From: Bacillota bacterium | GTDB lineage: Bacteria > Bacillota > UBA4882 > UBA8346 | DNA length: 64,000 nucleotides | Assembly: GCA_023410535.1 (NCBI GenBank) | Contig: JAEYPR010000003.1 | Coordinates: 62,001 to 126,000, forward strand | Direction: 5' to 3' | Shown here: positions 9,384 to 18,005 of the stretch, piece after piece | Layout: every line of letters starts with the position of its first letter | How positions within the stretch are numbered: the first letter of the stretch is position 1 | Translations under genes and position numbers: made by a program | The notes under the pieces: model-generated | Seen by the model: the letters and a program-made list of their open reading frames with translations, nothing else | The model's database searches: none | What the model was told of the DNA's origin: nothing

Positions 9384-9974
9384 TTAAGCCGTCTCCAACA
9401 GCTTTAAAATTGCTTGGCCGGCAATGTCGAAATAGGCGTCCAAATCAAACTGTCCTTCGGCGATCAAGTATTGCATCGAAGCGCCCATCATCAGCGAAAC
9501 CATCAGGTAAGGCAGCATCGGCAAGACCCGGCGGGCCGGTTCCGATTCAAACCGCCCTTGGGCGAACACCTGAGTGATATCGCTCCGCCAGATGGCGAAG
9601 GTCTTTTGGAAGGTGGCCCGGACCGCCGGGTTGACGGTGCCTTGAACCCAGTAGTCAAACTGAACGTAATCCAGCTTTTGATTATGCAAGATATCGGCTT
9701 TCTTCTCCTCCAAAATCGCCTGGAAATTCTGTAAAAAAGTTTGTTCCGCCAGATTGACAACCTTGCGACGGTTGGTGGAAAACTTCTCTTGCAAGTCGTC
9801 CAACAAGGCGATCAACAGATCATTTTTGGTCGGATAGTAATAATGCAGATTAGACTGGATCAACCCCGCTTCTTTGGCAATCAAATGCATCCGCGTCCCG
9901 CTGATCTTTTCTCTGGCGATCACTTCCAGGGTTGCAGCCAAAATCTTCTGACAGGTCTCTTTACCGGACATCAT
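9384..9974 (-). CDS. TetR-family transcriptional regulator
   Basis: A 196-residue regulator with an N-terminal TetR helix-turn-helix: ILAATLEVIAREKISGTRMH then IAKEAGL and LHYYYPTKNDLL, the standard recognition-helix pattern. The C-terminal ligand-binding domain (residues about 60-196) is diverse. Two adjacent ATG codons (9974 and 9971) follow AGAGGAAAC. It is the only regulator inside the purine locus, between the PLP lyase and ygeW, so it probably senses a purine or pathway intermediate and controls these genes. A 16-bp palindrome at 12627-12642 upstream of ssnA has the form of a TetR operator and is a candidate target. Confidence 0.9.
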   Translation of the reverse strand: MMSGKETCQKILAATLEVIAREKISGTRMHLIAKEAGLIQSNLHYYYPTKNDLLIALLDDLQEKFSTNRRKVVNLAEQTFLQNFQAILEEKKADILHNQKLDYVQFDYWVQGTVNPAVRATFQKTFAIWRSDITQVFAQGRFESEPARRVLPMLPYLMVSLMMGASMQYLIAEGQFDLDAYFDIAGQAILKLLETA

Positions 9975-10028
9975 GTTTCCTCTGTTTCATCATTAATTTC
10001 CAAATTTGTTGCATTGCATCGACGCTTG

Positions 10029-11219
10029 TTAACCGCTAAAACGTTTCTTTTTGGCGCCGCTTAAAACTTCCAGGGTTTCCCGGGGATTTTTCACTCGGCT
10101 CAAGAAGATCATCGCCCCAATGATATAGGGTTTAAAACCGGCTTGTCGATACAACGGCGCCCGGTAACGGTCAAAAACCGTCGCCGCCACTTCACCTTGC
10201 TGACAACTGACGCCGGTGATATCCGCCGGTAGGCAATGGAGGTAAAGCGCTTTCCCGTCGCGAGTCCGCTTCATCATCGCTTCGGTGCATTCCCATTCCT
10301 GATGGCGGGCGTTTTGGGCCAATAGTTCCCGCTCCAAGGCTTTGATTCCGTCAAAATCGCCGTCACCGTACAGCGCCGTCCGCCGTTCCATGGCTGCGAA
10401 AGGCGCCCAGCTTTTCGGATAAACGATGTCGGCGCCTGCAAACGCTTCGGCCATGGAATTGGTTTTCGTGAACTTCCCGCCGCTGACCGCCGCATTTTGC
10501 CTTGCCACCTCTTCCACCTCCGGCATCAGGTCGTATCCTTCGGGATAAGCCAAGGTTACCTCCAAACCCATCCGGGTCATCAAACCGATTACCCCTTGCG
10601 GCACCGATAGCGGCTTGCCGTAACTGGGCGAATAGGCCCAACTCATCGCCAGCTTTTTCCCTCGCAATTGATCCACCCCCCCGAAGTGGTGGATCAAATG
10701 CAATAGATCGGCCATACATTGCGTGGGATGATCGATGTCGCATTGCAAATTGACCAAAGTCGGCCGTTGCTCCAATACCCCTTCGTCATAACCCGCTTGA
10801 ACGGCCGCGGCCACCTGCCGCATGTAAGCGTTGCCTTTACCGATGTACATATCGTCGCGGATCCCGATCACATCGGCCATGAAGGAGATCATATTCGAAG
10901 TCTCCCGGATGGTCTCGCCATGGGACACCTGGGACTTGCCTTCGTCAAAATCCTGGACGGTCAACCCAAGCAGGTTGCAGGCGCTGGCGAAACTGAACCG
11001 GGTCCGAGTGGAGTTATCGCGAAAGATCGAAACCGCCAAGCCGCTGTCAAAGATCCGGGCGGAGGCATTGTTCTCCCGCAACTCCCGCAAAATATCGGCC
11101 ACTGCGAAGACCGCTTGAAGCTCATCAACGGTTTTTTCCCAGGTCAATAAGAAATCCCGGTTATACATCGCCTCGAATTGCAACTGCTCCAAGACGTCAA
11201 ATCTGGTTTTGCAATCCAT
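10029..11219 (-). CDS. ygeW: Knotted carbamoyltransferase YgeW
   Basis: A transcarbamylase-fold enzyme with the carbamoyl-phosphate motif STRTRFSFA (around residue 85), the DE and HPTQ region (DIDHPTQCMAD) and the C-terminal HCLPADI. The best start is the ATG at 11217-11219, eleven bases after AAAGGAG, giving 396 residues, the same length as I recall for E. coli YgeW. GTG/TTG codons further upstream are too near the ribosome site. YgeW is the hallmark transcarbamylase of purine-degrading clusters; it is thought to phosphorolyse a ureido intermediate to carbamoyl phosphate, feeding the nearby carbamate kinase. Confidence 0.92.
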   Translation of the reverse strand: MDCKTRFDVLEQLQFEAMYNRDFLLTWEKTVDELQAVFAVADILRELRENNASARIFDSGLAVSIFRDNSTRTRFSFASACNLLGLTVQDFDEGKSQVSHGETIRETSNMISFMADVIGIRDDMYIGKGNAYMRQVAAAVQAGYDEGVLEQRPTLVNLQCDIDHPTQCMADLLHLIHHFGGVDQLRGKKLAMSWAYSPSYGKPLSVPQGVIGLMTRMGLEVTLAYPEGYDLMPEVEEVARQNAAVSGGKFTKTNSMAEAFAGADIVYPKSWAPFAAMERRTALYGDGDFDGIKALERELLAQNARHQEWECTEAMMKRTRDGKALYLHCLPADITGVSCQQGEVAATVFDRYRAPLYRQAGFKPYIIGAMIFLSRVKNPRETLEVLSGAKKKRFSG

Positions 11220-11278
11220 CCCGATCAACACTCCTTTATCTCCATATTTATTGAAACAAACGTTTCGCTATGCCTGGC

Positions 11279-12565
11279 CTAGACCCGGCGCCATAACCTG
11301 GCGGCCGCTTCATGGGCCTTGGCGTATAGCGCTTCCTCGTCCCAGACGGTCTGATATTTTTCCACCTTCAACCGGCCTTGGCACCAGACGTCGCGCGGTT
11401 GAAACCGGTCAAACAAGCCATGGACGACGTGCCCGAAAATGTTGGCGGGATTGACTTCGGTGGGAGCCCGGTACGGCAAGACGATCATATCCGCCGCAAA
11501 CCCCGGCGCCAGCCGTCCCAACTTGATCCCCAAAAGCTTCCCGGCGTAATCGTAGCCGTTCCGGATACAAGCCAGCAAGTCGTCGTAGGAAAAACGCCAG
11601 GGACTGCCGATCCTCCAATGCATGCCATATAACATATTTAAGTACTCGCGGGTGATATTGACTCCCAGTGAGTCATTGCCAATGATGGCCGGAATGTTGA
11701 ATTGTTGAAAAAGCGGGTAGTCGGGCAAGCCGACCGCATTATTCAGGTTGGAGGTGGGATTCAACGCGACCGTGCAGCCGCGTTGGGCAATGAGTTCCGC
11801 TTCGCCGGGGTCAATATGGACGCAGTGAGCCAGCAGCGAATCGGGTGTTAAGAGGTCGAAATCATCAAAGCGTTGCAATACCCGTTTGCCGTGACAGGCC
11901 AATGACTCCGCTTCGTCTTCGGGGCTCTCCGCCACGTGGACATGAATGGGCAGGTCTTGGTCGGCCAAAGCGGCGGCGATTTTTTGCAACGTTGCATCGC
12001 TTAAGGAAAGCGAGGCATGCATCCCGAACATTCCCCGGCACTGGGATGAACGGGTCTCCCGGGCGAACTCCAGATTCTCCGCAATACATTCATCAACCGG
12101 GAAGCGGTCGCTGGTCTCAAAGCAGAAGACCCCGCGCAAGCCCAGCTCGTCGCAGAGCCCTTGCCTTAACATATTGAGGCTGCCCCGGATCGCCCCGCCG
12201 GCGTGATGGTCGATTAAGGTCGTGACTCCGGCTTTGACATGGTCAATCCCTGATACGACGGCGCTATGATAGGTCGCTTCCAAGTCCAGCGCCCGGTCAA
12301 AGCGCCACCACAGTTGCTCCAGGAGTTGCCGGAAACTTACCGGTTGAAACGGCAATTGCAAACCGCGGACCAATGCCGCGTACAGATGGGAATGGCCGAC
12401 GATCATTCCCGGCAGCACCAGAGCGCCGCGACAATCGCAAACCGCAGCGGCGCCCGGAAACTCTGCCATCGGTCCCGTCGCCCGGACGGTGTCCTCAAAC
12501 AAAATGTAACGCGCGGTCTGATAATCATGAAAGTCATAAATATCGGCGTTGATCAATGCTTTCAT
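11279..12565 (-). CDS. ssnA: SsnA-type amidohydrolase
   Basis: A 428-residue metal-dependent amidohydrolase of the TRZ/ATZ-SsnA branch. Metal ligands are in PGMIVGHSHLYAALVRGL (around residue 55), HVHVAES (around 212), LLAHCVH (around 248) and IGNDSLG (around 300). SsnA has the typical LWWRFD motif (around residue 90). GGAGG stands nine bases before the ATG. In uric-acid and purine clusters SsnA is one of the conserved ring-acting hydrolases; whether it deaminates or opens the ring is not decided by the sequence. A gap of 131 bases separates it from the end of xpt, with a palindromic operator candidate, so it may start a separate transcript. Confidence 0.87.
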   Translation of the reverse strand: MKALINADIYDFHDYQTARYILFEDTVRATGPMAEFPGAAAVCDCRGALVLPGMIVGHSHLYAALVRGLQLPFQPVSFRQLLEQLWWRFDRALDLEATYHSAVVSGIDHVKAGVTTLIDHHAGGAIRGSLNMLRQGLCDELGLRGVFCFETSDRFPVDECIAENLEFARETRSSQCRGMFGMHASLSLSDATLQKIAAALADQDLPIHVHVAESPEDEAESLACHGKRVLQRFDDFDLLTPDSLLAHCVHIDPGEAELIAQRGCTVALNPTSNLNNAVGLPDYPLFQQFNIPAIIGNDSLGVNITREYLNMLYGMHWRIGSPWRFSYDDLLACIRNGYDYAGKLLGIKLGRLAPGFAADMIVLPYRAPTEVNPANIFGHVVHGLFDRFQPRDVWCQGRLKVEKYQTVWDEEALYAKAHEAAARLWRRV

Positions 12566-12626
12566 TGCAAGCGACCTCCATTCCCTCTAAAAACGACGAA
12601 TGGCAAAGCGGTCTATGATGAAATTC

Positions 12627-12642
12627 GATTGACTGGTCAATC
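12627..12642. promoter_or_regulatory. Palindromic operator candidate upstream of ssnA
   Basis: GATTGACTGGTCAATC is a perfect 16-base palindrome with 7-base arms around a 2-base centre. It lies 62 bases upstream of the ssnA start in the xpt-ssnA gap. Size and symmetry fit TetR-family operators, and a TetR gene is two genes downstream. A TATAAT-like hexamer lies nearby on the minus strand around 12673-12678. Confidence 0.5.
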
Positions 12643-12696
12643 AAAACGCGTTACAAATATTATTGCTTTTTTAATTATACTACCATTATCTGGTGA

Positions 12697-13269
12697 TTAC
12701 GACTGAAAAACGATCCGGCCCGGTTCCATCGACTGGACAATTGCCAGGGAGTCGACCCGGATGCCCTGCTCCCGGAGCAGTTTGCCGCCGGGTTGGAACC
12801 CTTTTTCAATCACAATCCCGACCCCGGCCAACCGCGCGCCCGCTTGATCGACAATGTCCTTCAATCCCAGCACCGCTTTGCCGTTAGCTAAAAAATCGTC
12901 GATGATCAACACCGTGTCGCGACGGTTCAAATATCGTTTGGAGACCCGGATCTTATATTGTTTCGCCTTAGTGAAGGAGTAAACCTCACTCTCGTAGGTA
13001 TCCTGATCCAAATTTTTCGACTCCGTCTTCTTCGCAAAAAGCACCGGCACGTCAAAATATTGCGCCACAATACAGGCAACCGCAATCCCCGATGCTTCAA
13101 CAGTCAAAATCTTGGTAATCGCTTCCCCCGCAAACCGCGACTTAAACTCTTTCCCCATCTCGTTCAGGAGTTTCACATCGATCTGGTGATTTAAGAAACT
13201 GTCTACCTTCAAAATATCATGCCCGATAACTTGTCCCTTCTCGATGATGGCATTCTTCAAAAGCTGCAT
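12697..13269 (-). CDS. xpt: Xanthine phosphoribosyltransferase
   Basis: A 190-residue type I phosphoribosyltransferase starting at the ATG at 13267-13269 after GGAAGG; the frame extends further upstream but the family starts at MQLLKNAIIEKG. The PRPP-binding loop is TVLIIDDFLANGKA (around residue 125) and the N-terminal hood region KVDSFLNHQID matches B. subtilis Xpt. It converts xanthine plus PRPP to XMP. Its presence inside a catabolic operon gives imported xanthine two fates: salvage through Xpt or oxidation by the molybdenum hydroxylase. I see no purine riboswitch in front of it; the upstream space is only 28 bases to hyuA. Confidence 0.95.
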   Translation of the reverse strand: MQLLKNAIIEKGQVIGHDILKVDSFLNHQIDVKLLNEMGKEFKSRFAGEAITKILTVEASGIAVACIVAQYFDVPVLFAKKTESKNLDQDTYESEVYSFTKAKQYKIRVSKRYLNRRDTVLIIDDFLANGKAVLGLKDIVDQAGARLAGVGIVIEKGFQPGGKLLREQGIRVDSLAIVQSMEPGRIVFQS

Positions 13270-13297
13270 AACCAACCGCCTTCCGTGTATATGTAAA

Positions 13298-14659
13298 TTA
13301 TTGATGTTTCTTGCACCGTACAAACTTTCCCCAACCGGGCTCCCCGACAAATTCGCCGTGGTCGAAGACCTTCCGACCCCGGGAGAATGTCAACACCGGA
13401 TACCCCTGAAGCTTGACACCCTCCCAGATCGTATAATCCACCTGGGAATGCAGCTTCGCTTGGGTAATCGTAAACTCCTGCCGCGGGTCGTAAACCACCA
13501 AATCCGCATCGCTCCCTATGGCGATCGTTCCTTTTTGCGGGGCGCAACCGAAGATCCGCGCCACATTGGTCGCGCAAACTTCCACTGCCCTATGAAACGA
13601 GATCCGGCCTTGATTGGCCGCACTCAGCAAATACGGGTATAAATTCTCAATCCCCATGCAACCGTTGGGTATCCTGGTGAAATCATCTTTCCCTGCCGCC
13701 TTTTCGAAGCTCTGAAACGGGCAATGATCGGTCGCTACGGTCTGAATGTCGCCCCGCCGCAAGCCCTCCCAAAGCGCCGCTTGGCTATCGGGTCCTTTAA
13801 TCGGTGGCGAACAGACAAAGTTACAACCGTCGGGACGGCGGTACACTTCGCGGTCAAACTGAAGATACTGCGGGCATGTCTCGGCATAAATCGGATATCC
13901 GGCGTCCCGGGCCGCGGTTACCGCTTCCAACCCTTCCTTGCACGCCAGATGCACGATATATAACGGTGCATGGAACGCTTTCGCCAGATGAATCGCCCGT
14001 TGAACCGCTTCCGCCTCCACGAATTCGGGACGGCTTTCATAATGATGCCAGGCGCCCGTTTTCCCTTCCGCCAGCAAACGGCGGGTCCGTTGCGCAATCA
14101 AGGCCGAATTCTCGGCATGAACCGCAATCAACACCCCGGTCGCTTTCGACCGTTCCAGCGCCGCGGCTAAAACGCCGTCATCCACCATCAGATCGGGATA
14201 AACCATATATAATTTGAAACTGGAGACCCCAAATTCCACCGATGCTTCGAATTCATCTAAAACCGCCGGCGGCAAGTCGGTGATCGCCGTATGAAATGCA
14301 AAATCAACACAGGCTTGCGGTTGGAACTTGGCAATCCGTTCCGCTACCGCCGCCACCAGTCCCTGTCCTTTCGCTTGAACCGCAAAGTCAAATACCGTAG
14401 TCACCCCGCCGCATGCCGCCGCCCGGGTACCCGTCTCGCAATTATCGGCCGACCTAAACTGCCCCACCGGCGTCTCTAAGTGGACATGGGCGTCGATCGC
14501 TCCCGGCAATACATAACAACCGGCTGCGTCCACCACTTCAACCGCAGCGTCATTGAGCTCCGTCCCAATGACCGCAATCCGTCCGTCTTGAATCCCAAGA
14601 TCCGCCCGGTACCGGTCAATAGCTGTAATAATCGTTCCATTTTTGATCAGAAGATCCAT
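13298..14659 (-). CDS. hyuA: HyuA/dihydropyrimidinase-family cyclic amidohydrolase
   Basis: A 453-residue hydantoinase/dihydropyrimidinase/allantoinase-fold enzyme. It shows the metal pair in PGAIDAHVHLETP (around residue 55), the carbamylated lysine context SSFKLYMVY (around 150), VHAENSALI (around 180), IVHLACKEG (around 238) and ATDHCPF (around 315). Such enzymes hydrolyse cyclic ureides or amides. In anaerobic purine clusters the HyuA homolog is required for uric acid breakdown and is assumed to open a ring. The exact substrate here is inferred from context. It lies between xpt and the xdhC-type gene on the same strand. Confidence 0.9.
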   Translation of the reverse strand: MDLLIKNGTIITAIDRYRADLGIQDGRIAVIGTELNDAAVEVVDAAGCYVLPGAIDAHVHLETPVGQFRSADNCETGTRAAACGGVTTVFDFAVQAKGQGLVAAVAERIAKFQPQACVDFAFHTAITDLPPAVLDEFEASVEFGVSSFKLYMVYPDLMVDDGVLAAALERSKATGVLIAVHAENSALIAQRTRRLLAEGKTGAWHHYESRPEFVEAEAVQRAIHLAKAFHAPLYIVHLACKEGLEAVTAARDAGYPIYAETCPQYLQFDREVYRRPDGCNFVCSPPIKGPDSQAALWEGLRRGDIQTVATDHCPFQSFEKAAGKDDFTRIPNGCMGIENLYPYLLSAANQGRISFHRAVEVCATNVARIFGCAPQKGTIAIGSDADLVVYDPRQEFTITQAKLHSQVDYTIWEGVKLQGYPVLTFSRGRKVFDHGEFVGEPGWGKFVRCKKHQ

Positions 14660-14678
14660 ACTAACTGCCTTCTTATCT

Positions 14679-15467
14679 TTAAATATCTTTTAACGATCGA
14701 CCCGTCTTTCCCGCCCTAACCTTGATGATCTCGCTCATGATGCTCAACGCAATCTCCTCCGGCGTCTCCGACCCAATATCCAAACCCACCGGCGAGTGAA
14801 CCCACTCCAGCCGTTCCCGCGACACCCCGGTTTCGGCCAGCCGTTCCCGGACCAATAAACCTTTGCGTTTACTGCCGATCATCCCGATATACGCCGCCCC
14901 GGAATGAATGACCGCTTCCAGCGCCGGGAGATCCACATCCTTGGTGGCAATCACGATATAACAATTGGCGTCGATTTCCACCTGAGCGATGGCTTCCCGG
15001 ATATCCTCATGCCAATGAACCGCTGCTGCCATCGGATAACGACTGGAATTGGCGAACTCTTGACGGTCATCCACCACAATCAACCGGTAGCCAAGCATCT
15101 CCACCAACCGGCCGACCGCCAACCCGACGTGTCCGGCTCCGATCATGACAATCGTCGGTTTGGCCGTGGTAACCTCAATAAATACTGAAATGGTCCCGCC
15201 GCAGAGCATCGCAATTCCGTGATTGACAGCACTGTCCAAGGTATATTCGACAACGCGCGCCTGGCCTTCGTTAATGGCTCTCACGGCATCTTGAATGATC
15301 AACGCTTCGGCCAACCCGCCGCCGATGGTACCAATGATGCTTCCGTCGGCTTGCACCAACATCTTGGCGGTATTGCGCGGCGTGGATCCTTTGGCGCTGA
15401 TAATTGTGGCGACCGCGAACGGAATCCCCCGTTCAACCAGTGTCGCTGCCTCAGCGTAAATATTCAT
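14679..15467 (-). CDS. XdhC/CoxI-family maturation protein
   Basis: The start is the ATG at 15465-15467, eight bases after GGAGGA; an earlier in-frame ATG at 15509 lacks such a site. The 262-residue protein has the XdhC N-terminal domain (IISAKGSTPRNTAKMLV, TIGGGLAEA) and a C-terminal Rossmann domain (IVMIGAGHVGLAVGRL, around residue 105; then GMIGSKRKG). XdhC proteins bind molybdenum cofactor, promote its sulfuration and insert it into xanthine dehydrogenase. It therefore belongs with mocA and the three hydroxylase subunits, 11 kb downstream in the same locus. Confidence 0.92.
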   Translation of the reverse strand: MNIYAEAATLVERGIPFAVATIISAKGSTPRNTAKMLVQADGSIIGTIGGGLAEALIIQDAVRAINEGQARVVEYTLDSAVNHGIAMLCGGTISVFIEVTTAKPTIVMIGAGHVGLAVGRLVEMLGYRLIVVDDRQEFANSSRYPMAAAVHWHEDIREAIAQVEIDANCYIVIATKDVDLPALEAVIHSGAAYIGMIGSKRKGLLVRERLAETGVSRERLEWVHSPVGLDIGSETPEEIALSIMSEIIKVRAGKTGRSLKDI

Positions 15468-15570
15468 GGAGTAATCCTCCTGTCCAAGCTGAAAATCGAC
15501 TCGGGCCAAGGTCGATCCTCCCCGCTTATTTTCTTAATTCGCTTGCGCGAGCGGTAGCTAGGGTGGACGA

Positions 15571-16593
15571 CTACTTACCGAAGGAACACGCCGGATAATG
15601 GCAATCCGGGCATTGCCGGCAAAAGCCCCCATGGCCAAAAGCGATTAAATCTTTGCGGGTCAACCGCTCTTTGGCTAGCAAACGGGGCAGCACCAAATCC
15701 AAAATCGTTGTTTGATTCATCATGGCGCAGGCCGGGATGCCGAGTAGCGCCGCCTCGTGATAATAAGCCAGCATTCCCAGGGCGCTGGGGATCAGCGGTA
15801 AACCGTAACTAACCACTTCAGTGGCGCTGTTCCGGAGCGCTTGCGGCGTGACGTCATCGGCGTCAACCGCCATGCCGCCGGAGAGTAAAACAATATCGGC
15901 GCCACGCTCCAAGAAACGGCGTATTTGCTCACCAATAAACTCCGGGTCATCGGGAGCGTATTGCAAGTCCAAAACCGTTCCGCCATAATGCGCCACTTTG
16001 GCGCGGAGCACCCCGCCAAAACGATCTTGGATTCTACCATAATAAACTTCGGAGCCGGTTACCACAATTCCGATTTGCAACGGATAAATTGGTTTCAAAT
16101 CAAGCGCCGGGCCATGTTGGCGACGAAGCGCTTCAATCCGTTCCACTTCGGCTTTGGCGATCACCAACGGAATGACTTTAGCCCCGGCCACCAGTTGTCC
16201 GGCTTCCACCAACGTATTGGTGTGCAGCGTGGCGATGGCAAAGTCGTTTCCTTGATTCAATTCTGTCAGCAACTCCGGATTCACCTTGAGCAGCCCGCGT
16301 CGGGCCGACCGGAGATTGGCTTTCCCTTCGGACGGTTCCAGAACGGTTAAATCCGGGGCGGCAATCGCCGCGGCCAACCGCCGGGCCGCTTCATTCTCAT
16401 GCAATTGGTCTTCCGAGCAGTCGACCACCCAAAGATGGTATTTGCCCATATTCTTTAATGCTTCGATATCTTCGGCTTGAATGATGTATCCCTTATGAAA
16501 GGCCACACCTTTAAAGGTTCCCGGCAGGACTTTGGTTAGATCGTGGGCTAAAACCGTTCCCACGCTGTCTTCCACGTTTACTTGTCGCATCAT
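15571..16593 (-). CDS. Molybdopterin-binding protein (MoeA/MogA-domain) with Cys-rich tail
   Basis: A 340-residue protein with a MoCF-biosynthesis domain in its second half: IGIVVTGSEVYYGRIQD (around residue 175) and VLLSGGMAVDADDVTPQALR (around 235), which is the molybdopterin-binding fold of MoeA/MogA. The N-terminal half begins VNVEDSVGTVLAHDLTKVLP, similar to the MoeA entry but lacks most MoeA domains. The last 20 residues contain five cysteines (CRQCPDC..PAC), suggesting a metal or Fe-S site. Its place between xdhC and a deaminase in the purine locus suggests a role in cofactor handling for the hydroxylase. The precise step is unknown. Confidence 0.82.
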   Translation of the reverse strand: MMRQVNVEDSVGTVLAHDLTKVLPGTFKGVAFHKGYIIQAEDIEALKNMGKYHLWVVDCSEDQLHENEAARRLAAAIAAPDLTVLEPSEGKANLRSARRGLLKVNPELLTELNQGNDFAIATLHTNTLVEAGQLVAGAKVIPLVIAKAEVERIEALRRQHGPALDLKPIYPLQIGIVVTGSEVYYGRIQDRFGGVLRAKVAHYGGTVLDLQYAPDDPEFIGEQIRRFLERGADIVLLSGGMAVDADDVTPQALRNSATEVVSYGLPLIPSALGMLAYYHEAALLGIPACAMMNQTTILDLVLPRLLAKERLTRKDLIAFGHGGFCRQCPDCHYPACSFGK

Positions 16594-16611
16594 TCCGGCC
16601 CGCCCCCCCGC

Positions 16612-17946
16612 CTAGCGAATTCCGGCCCGCTCTTGGACTTGCGTCAAGAGACGATTGGACTGCTTGATCACATCAGCCTCGTCAATGGTGGTGAGGCGGT
16701 TTCCTTCATAAACAATTTTGCCGTCAACCATTGTTAAGGCGACATCACTGCCACGGGCTTGATAGACAAGTTTGGCGTAAATATTGGCGCCGCCATCGGG
16801 CGTGCAATGCAGTTTCTCCAGATCGACCAGGACTAGGTCGGCCTTTTTGCCGGGTTCCAACGAGCCGATCTGATCAGAAAGTCCCATTGCCGCGGCTCCG
16901 CCTAACGTTGCCATTTCAAATACCTGCCGGGCCGGCATTACCGTCGGACCGTGCAGCGGTTTTTGGATCAACGCCGCCATCCGCATTTCCGTGAATTGAT
17001 CGAGATTATTATTGCAAGGCGTGCCGTCGGCGCCGATCGAGACATTGATCCCCTGTTCGAGCATCTCCGGGATTCGGGCGATGCCGGAAGCCAACTTCAT
17101 GTTACAGGAAGGACAATGAACGACATGGATCCGACGCTGCCGGATCAACTCCAGCTCCTGATCATCCAGCCAAATGCAATGGGCCAAGATCAGGTCTTCG
17201 TTAGCCATTCCCAACTGGTCGAAGTACAGGACGTTCCGCAGCTTCCGTTCCGCTTCCACCAGGCGGATCTCGCCTTGGTTCTCGGCAGCGTGGGTATGGA
17301 TCTTTACTTTATGCTGGCGAGCCAGCTTACTCACTTCTTTAAGGAGCGTTTCAGTGCAAGAGACCGCAAAACGAGGAGCAAAAGCATATTGCAAACGACC
17401 AGCGGCTTTACCGTGCCATTTCTCAAGCAATGCCACGCTTTCCGCCAATGATTGATCGGTCTGTTCCAGTAAGCTGCCGGGGACGTCCTGACCCCAATCC
17501 ATCATGCATTTCCCGCTGATCGCCCGGATGCCCGAAGCTGCGATGGCTTCAAAAGCGGACTCGGTGTGATGAACGGTTTCCATATCGATAATGGCCGTGG
17601 TGCCGCTCCGGAAAAGCTCGCCAATGCCCAGCAACGCCGAATAATACAATGACTCCGGATCATGGGCGCCCTCCAGCGGCCAGATCCGTAGCTTAAGCCA
17701 GTCTAGTAATTCCAAGTCGTCGGCCTGACCGCGAAAGAGCGATTGGCAGAGATGGACATGCGGCTGGATCAAACCCGGGATCACCACTTGTCCGGCGGCG
17801 TCGATGATCCGGTCGGCGACCAGTTCCTTCGGACTGATCGCCTTGATCCGGTCGTTTTCAATCAGGATATTGCCGCGCAATACGTCCCGTCCGGAATTCA
17901 TGGTGACGATTAACGCATTGGTAATGCCGATCGTTGCCACGGTCAT
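16612..17946 (-). CDS. Amidohydrolase-family deaminase (MtaD/guanine deaminase-like)
   Basis: A 444-residue amidohydrolase with the deaminase pattern: PHVHLCQSLFRGQADD (around residue 65), HTHAAENQGE (around 205), LAHCIWLDD (around 240), HCPSCNMKLASGI (around 265) and SIGADGTPCNNNLD (around 290). This set is shared by 5'-methylthioadenosine/S-adenosylhomocysteine deaminases, 5'-deoxyadenosine deaminases, and 8-oxoguanine/guanine deaminases. The neighbouring transporter and catabolic genes argue for deamination of a purine base or nucleoside before oxidation. The annotated start ATG at 17946 overlaps its GGGGG site; the GTG two codons later may be used instead. Confidence 0.85.
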   Translation of the reverse strand: MTVATIGITNALIVTMNSGRDVLRGNILIENDRIKAISPKELVADRIIDAAGQVVIPGLIQPHVHLCQSLFRGQADDLELLDWLKLRIWPLEGAHDPESLYYSALLGIGELFRSGTTAIIDMETVHHTESAFEAIAASGIRAISGKCMMDWGQDVPGSLLEQTDQSLAESVALLEKWHGKAAGRLQYAFAPRFAVSCTETLLKEVSKLARQHKVKIHTHAAENQGEIRLVEAERKLRNVLYFDQLGMANEDLILAHCIWLDDQELELIRQRRIHVVHCPSCNMKLASGIARIPEMLEQGINVSIGADGTPCNNNLDQFTEMRMAALIQKPLHGPTVMPARQVFEMATLGGAAAMGLSDQIGSLEPGKKADLVLVDLEKLHCTPDGGANIYAKLVYQARGSDVALTMVDGKIVYEGNRLTTIDEADVIKQSNRLLTQVQERAGIR

Positions 17947-18005
17947 CCCCCATGTCTTTCATAAAATGTTTCTCTAAAATTATATGCCCGCCACCGGCCG
18001 GTATA

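Noticed and set aside
12697..13350. Longer xpt starting at the upstream frame opening
   Set aside because: The extra residues do not belong to the family, overlap hyuA, and a good ribosome site precedes the internal ATG.
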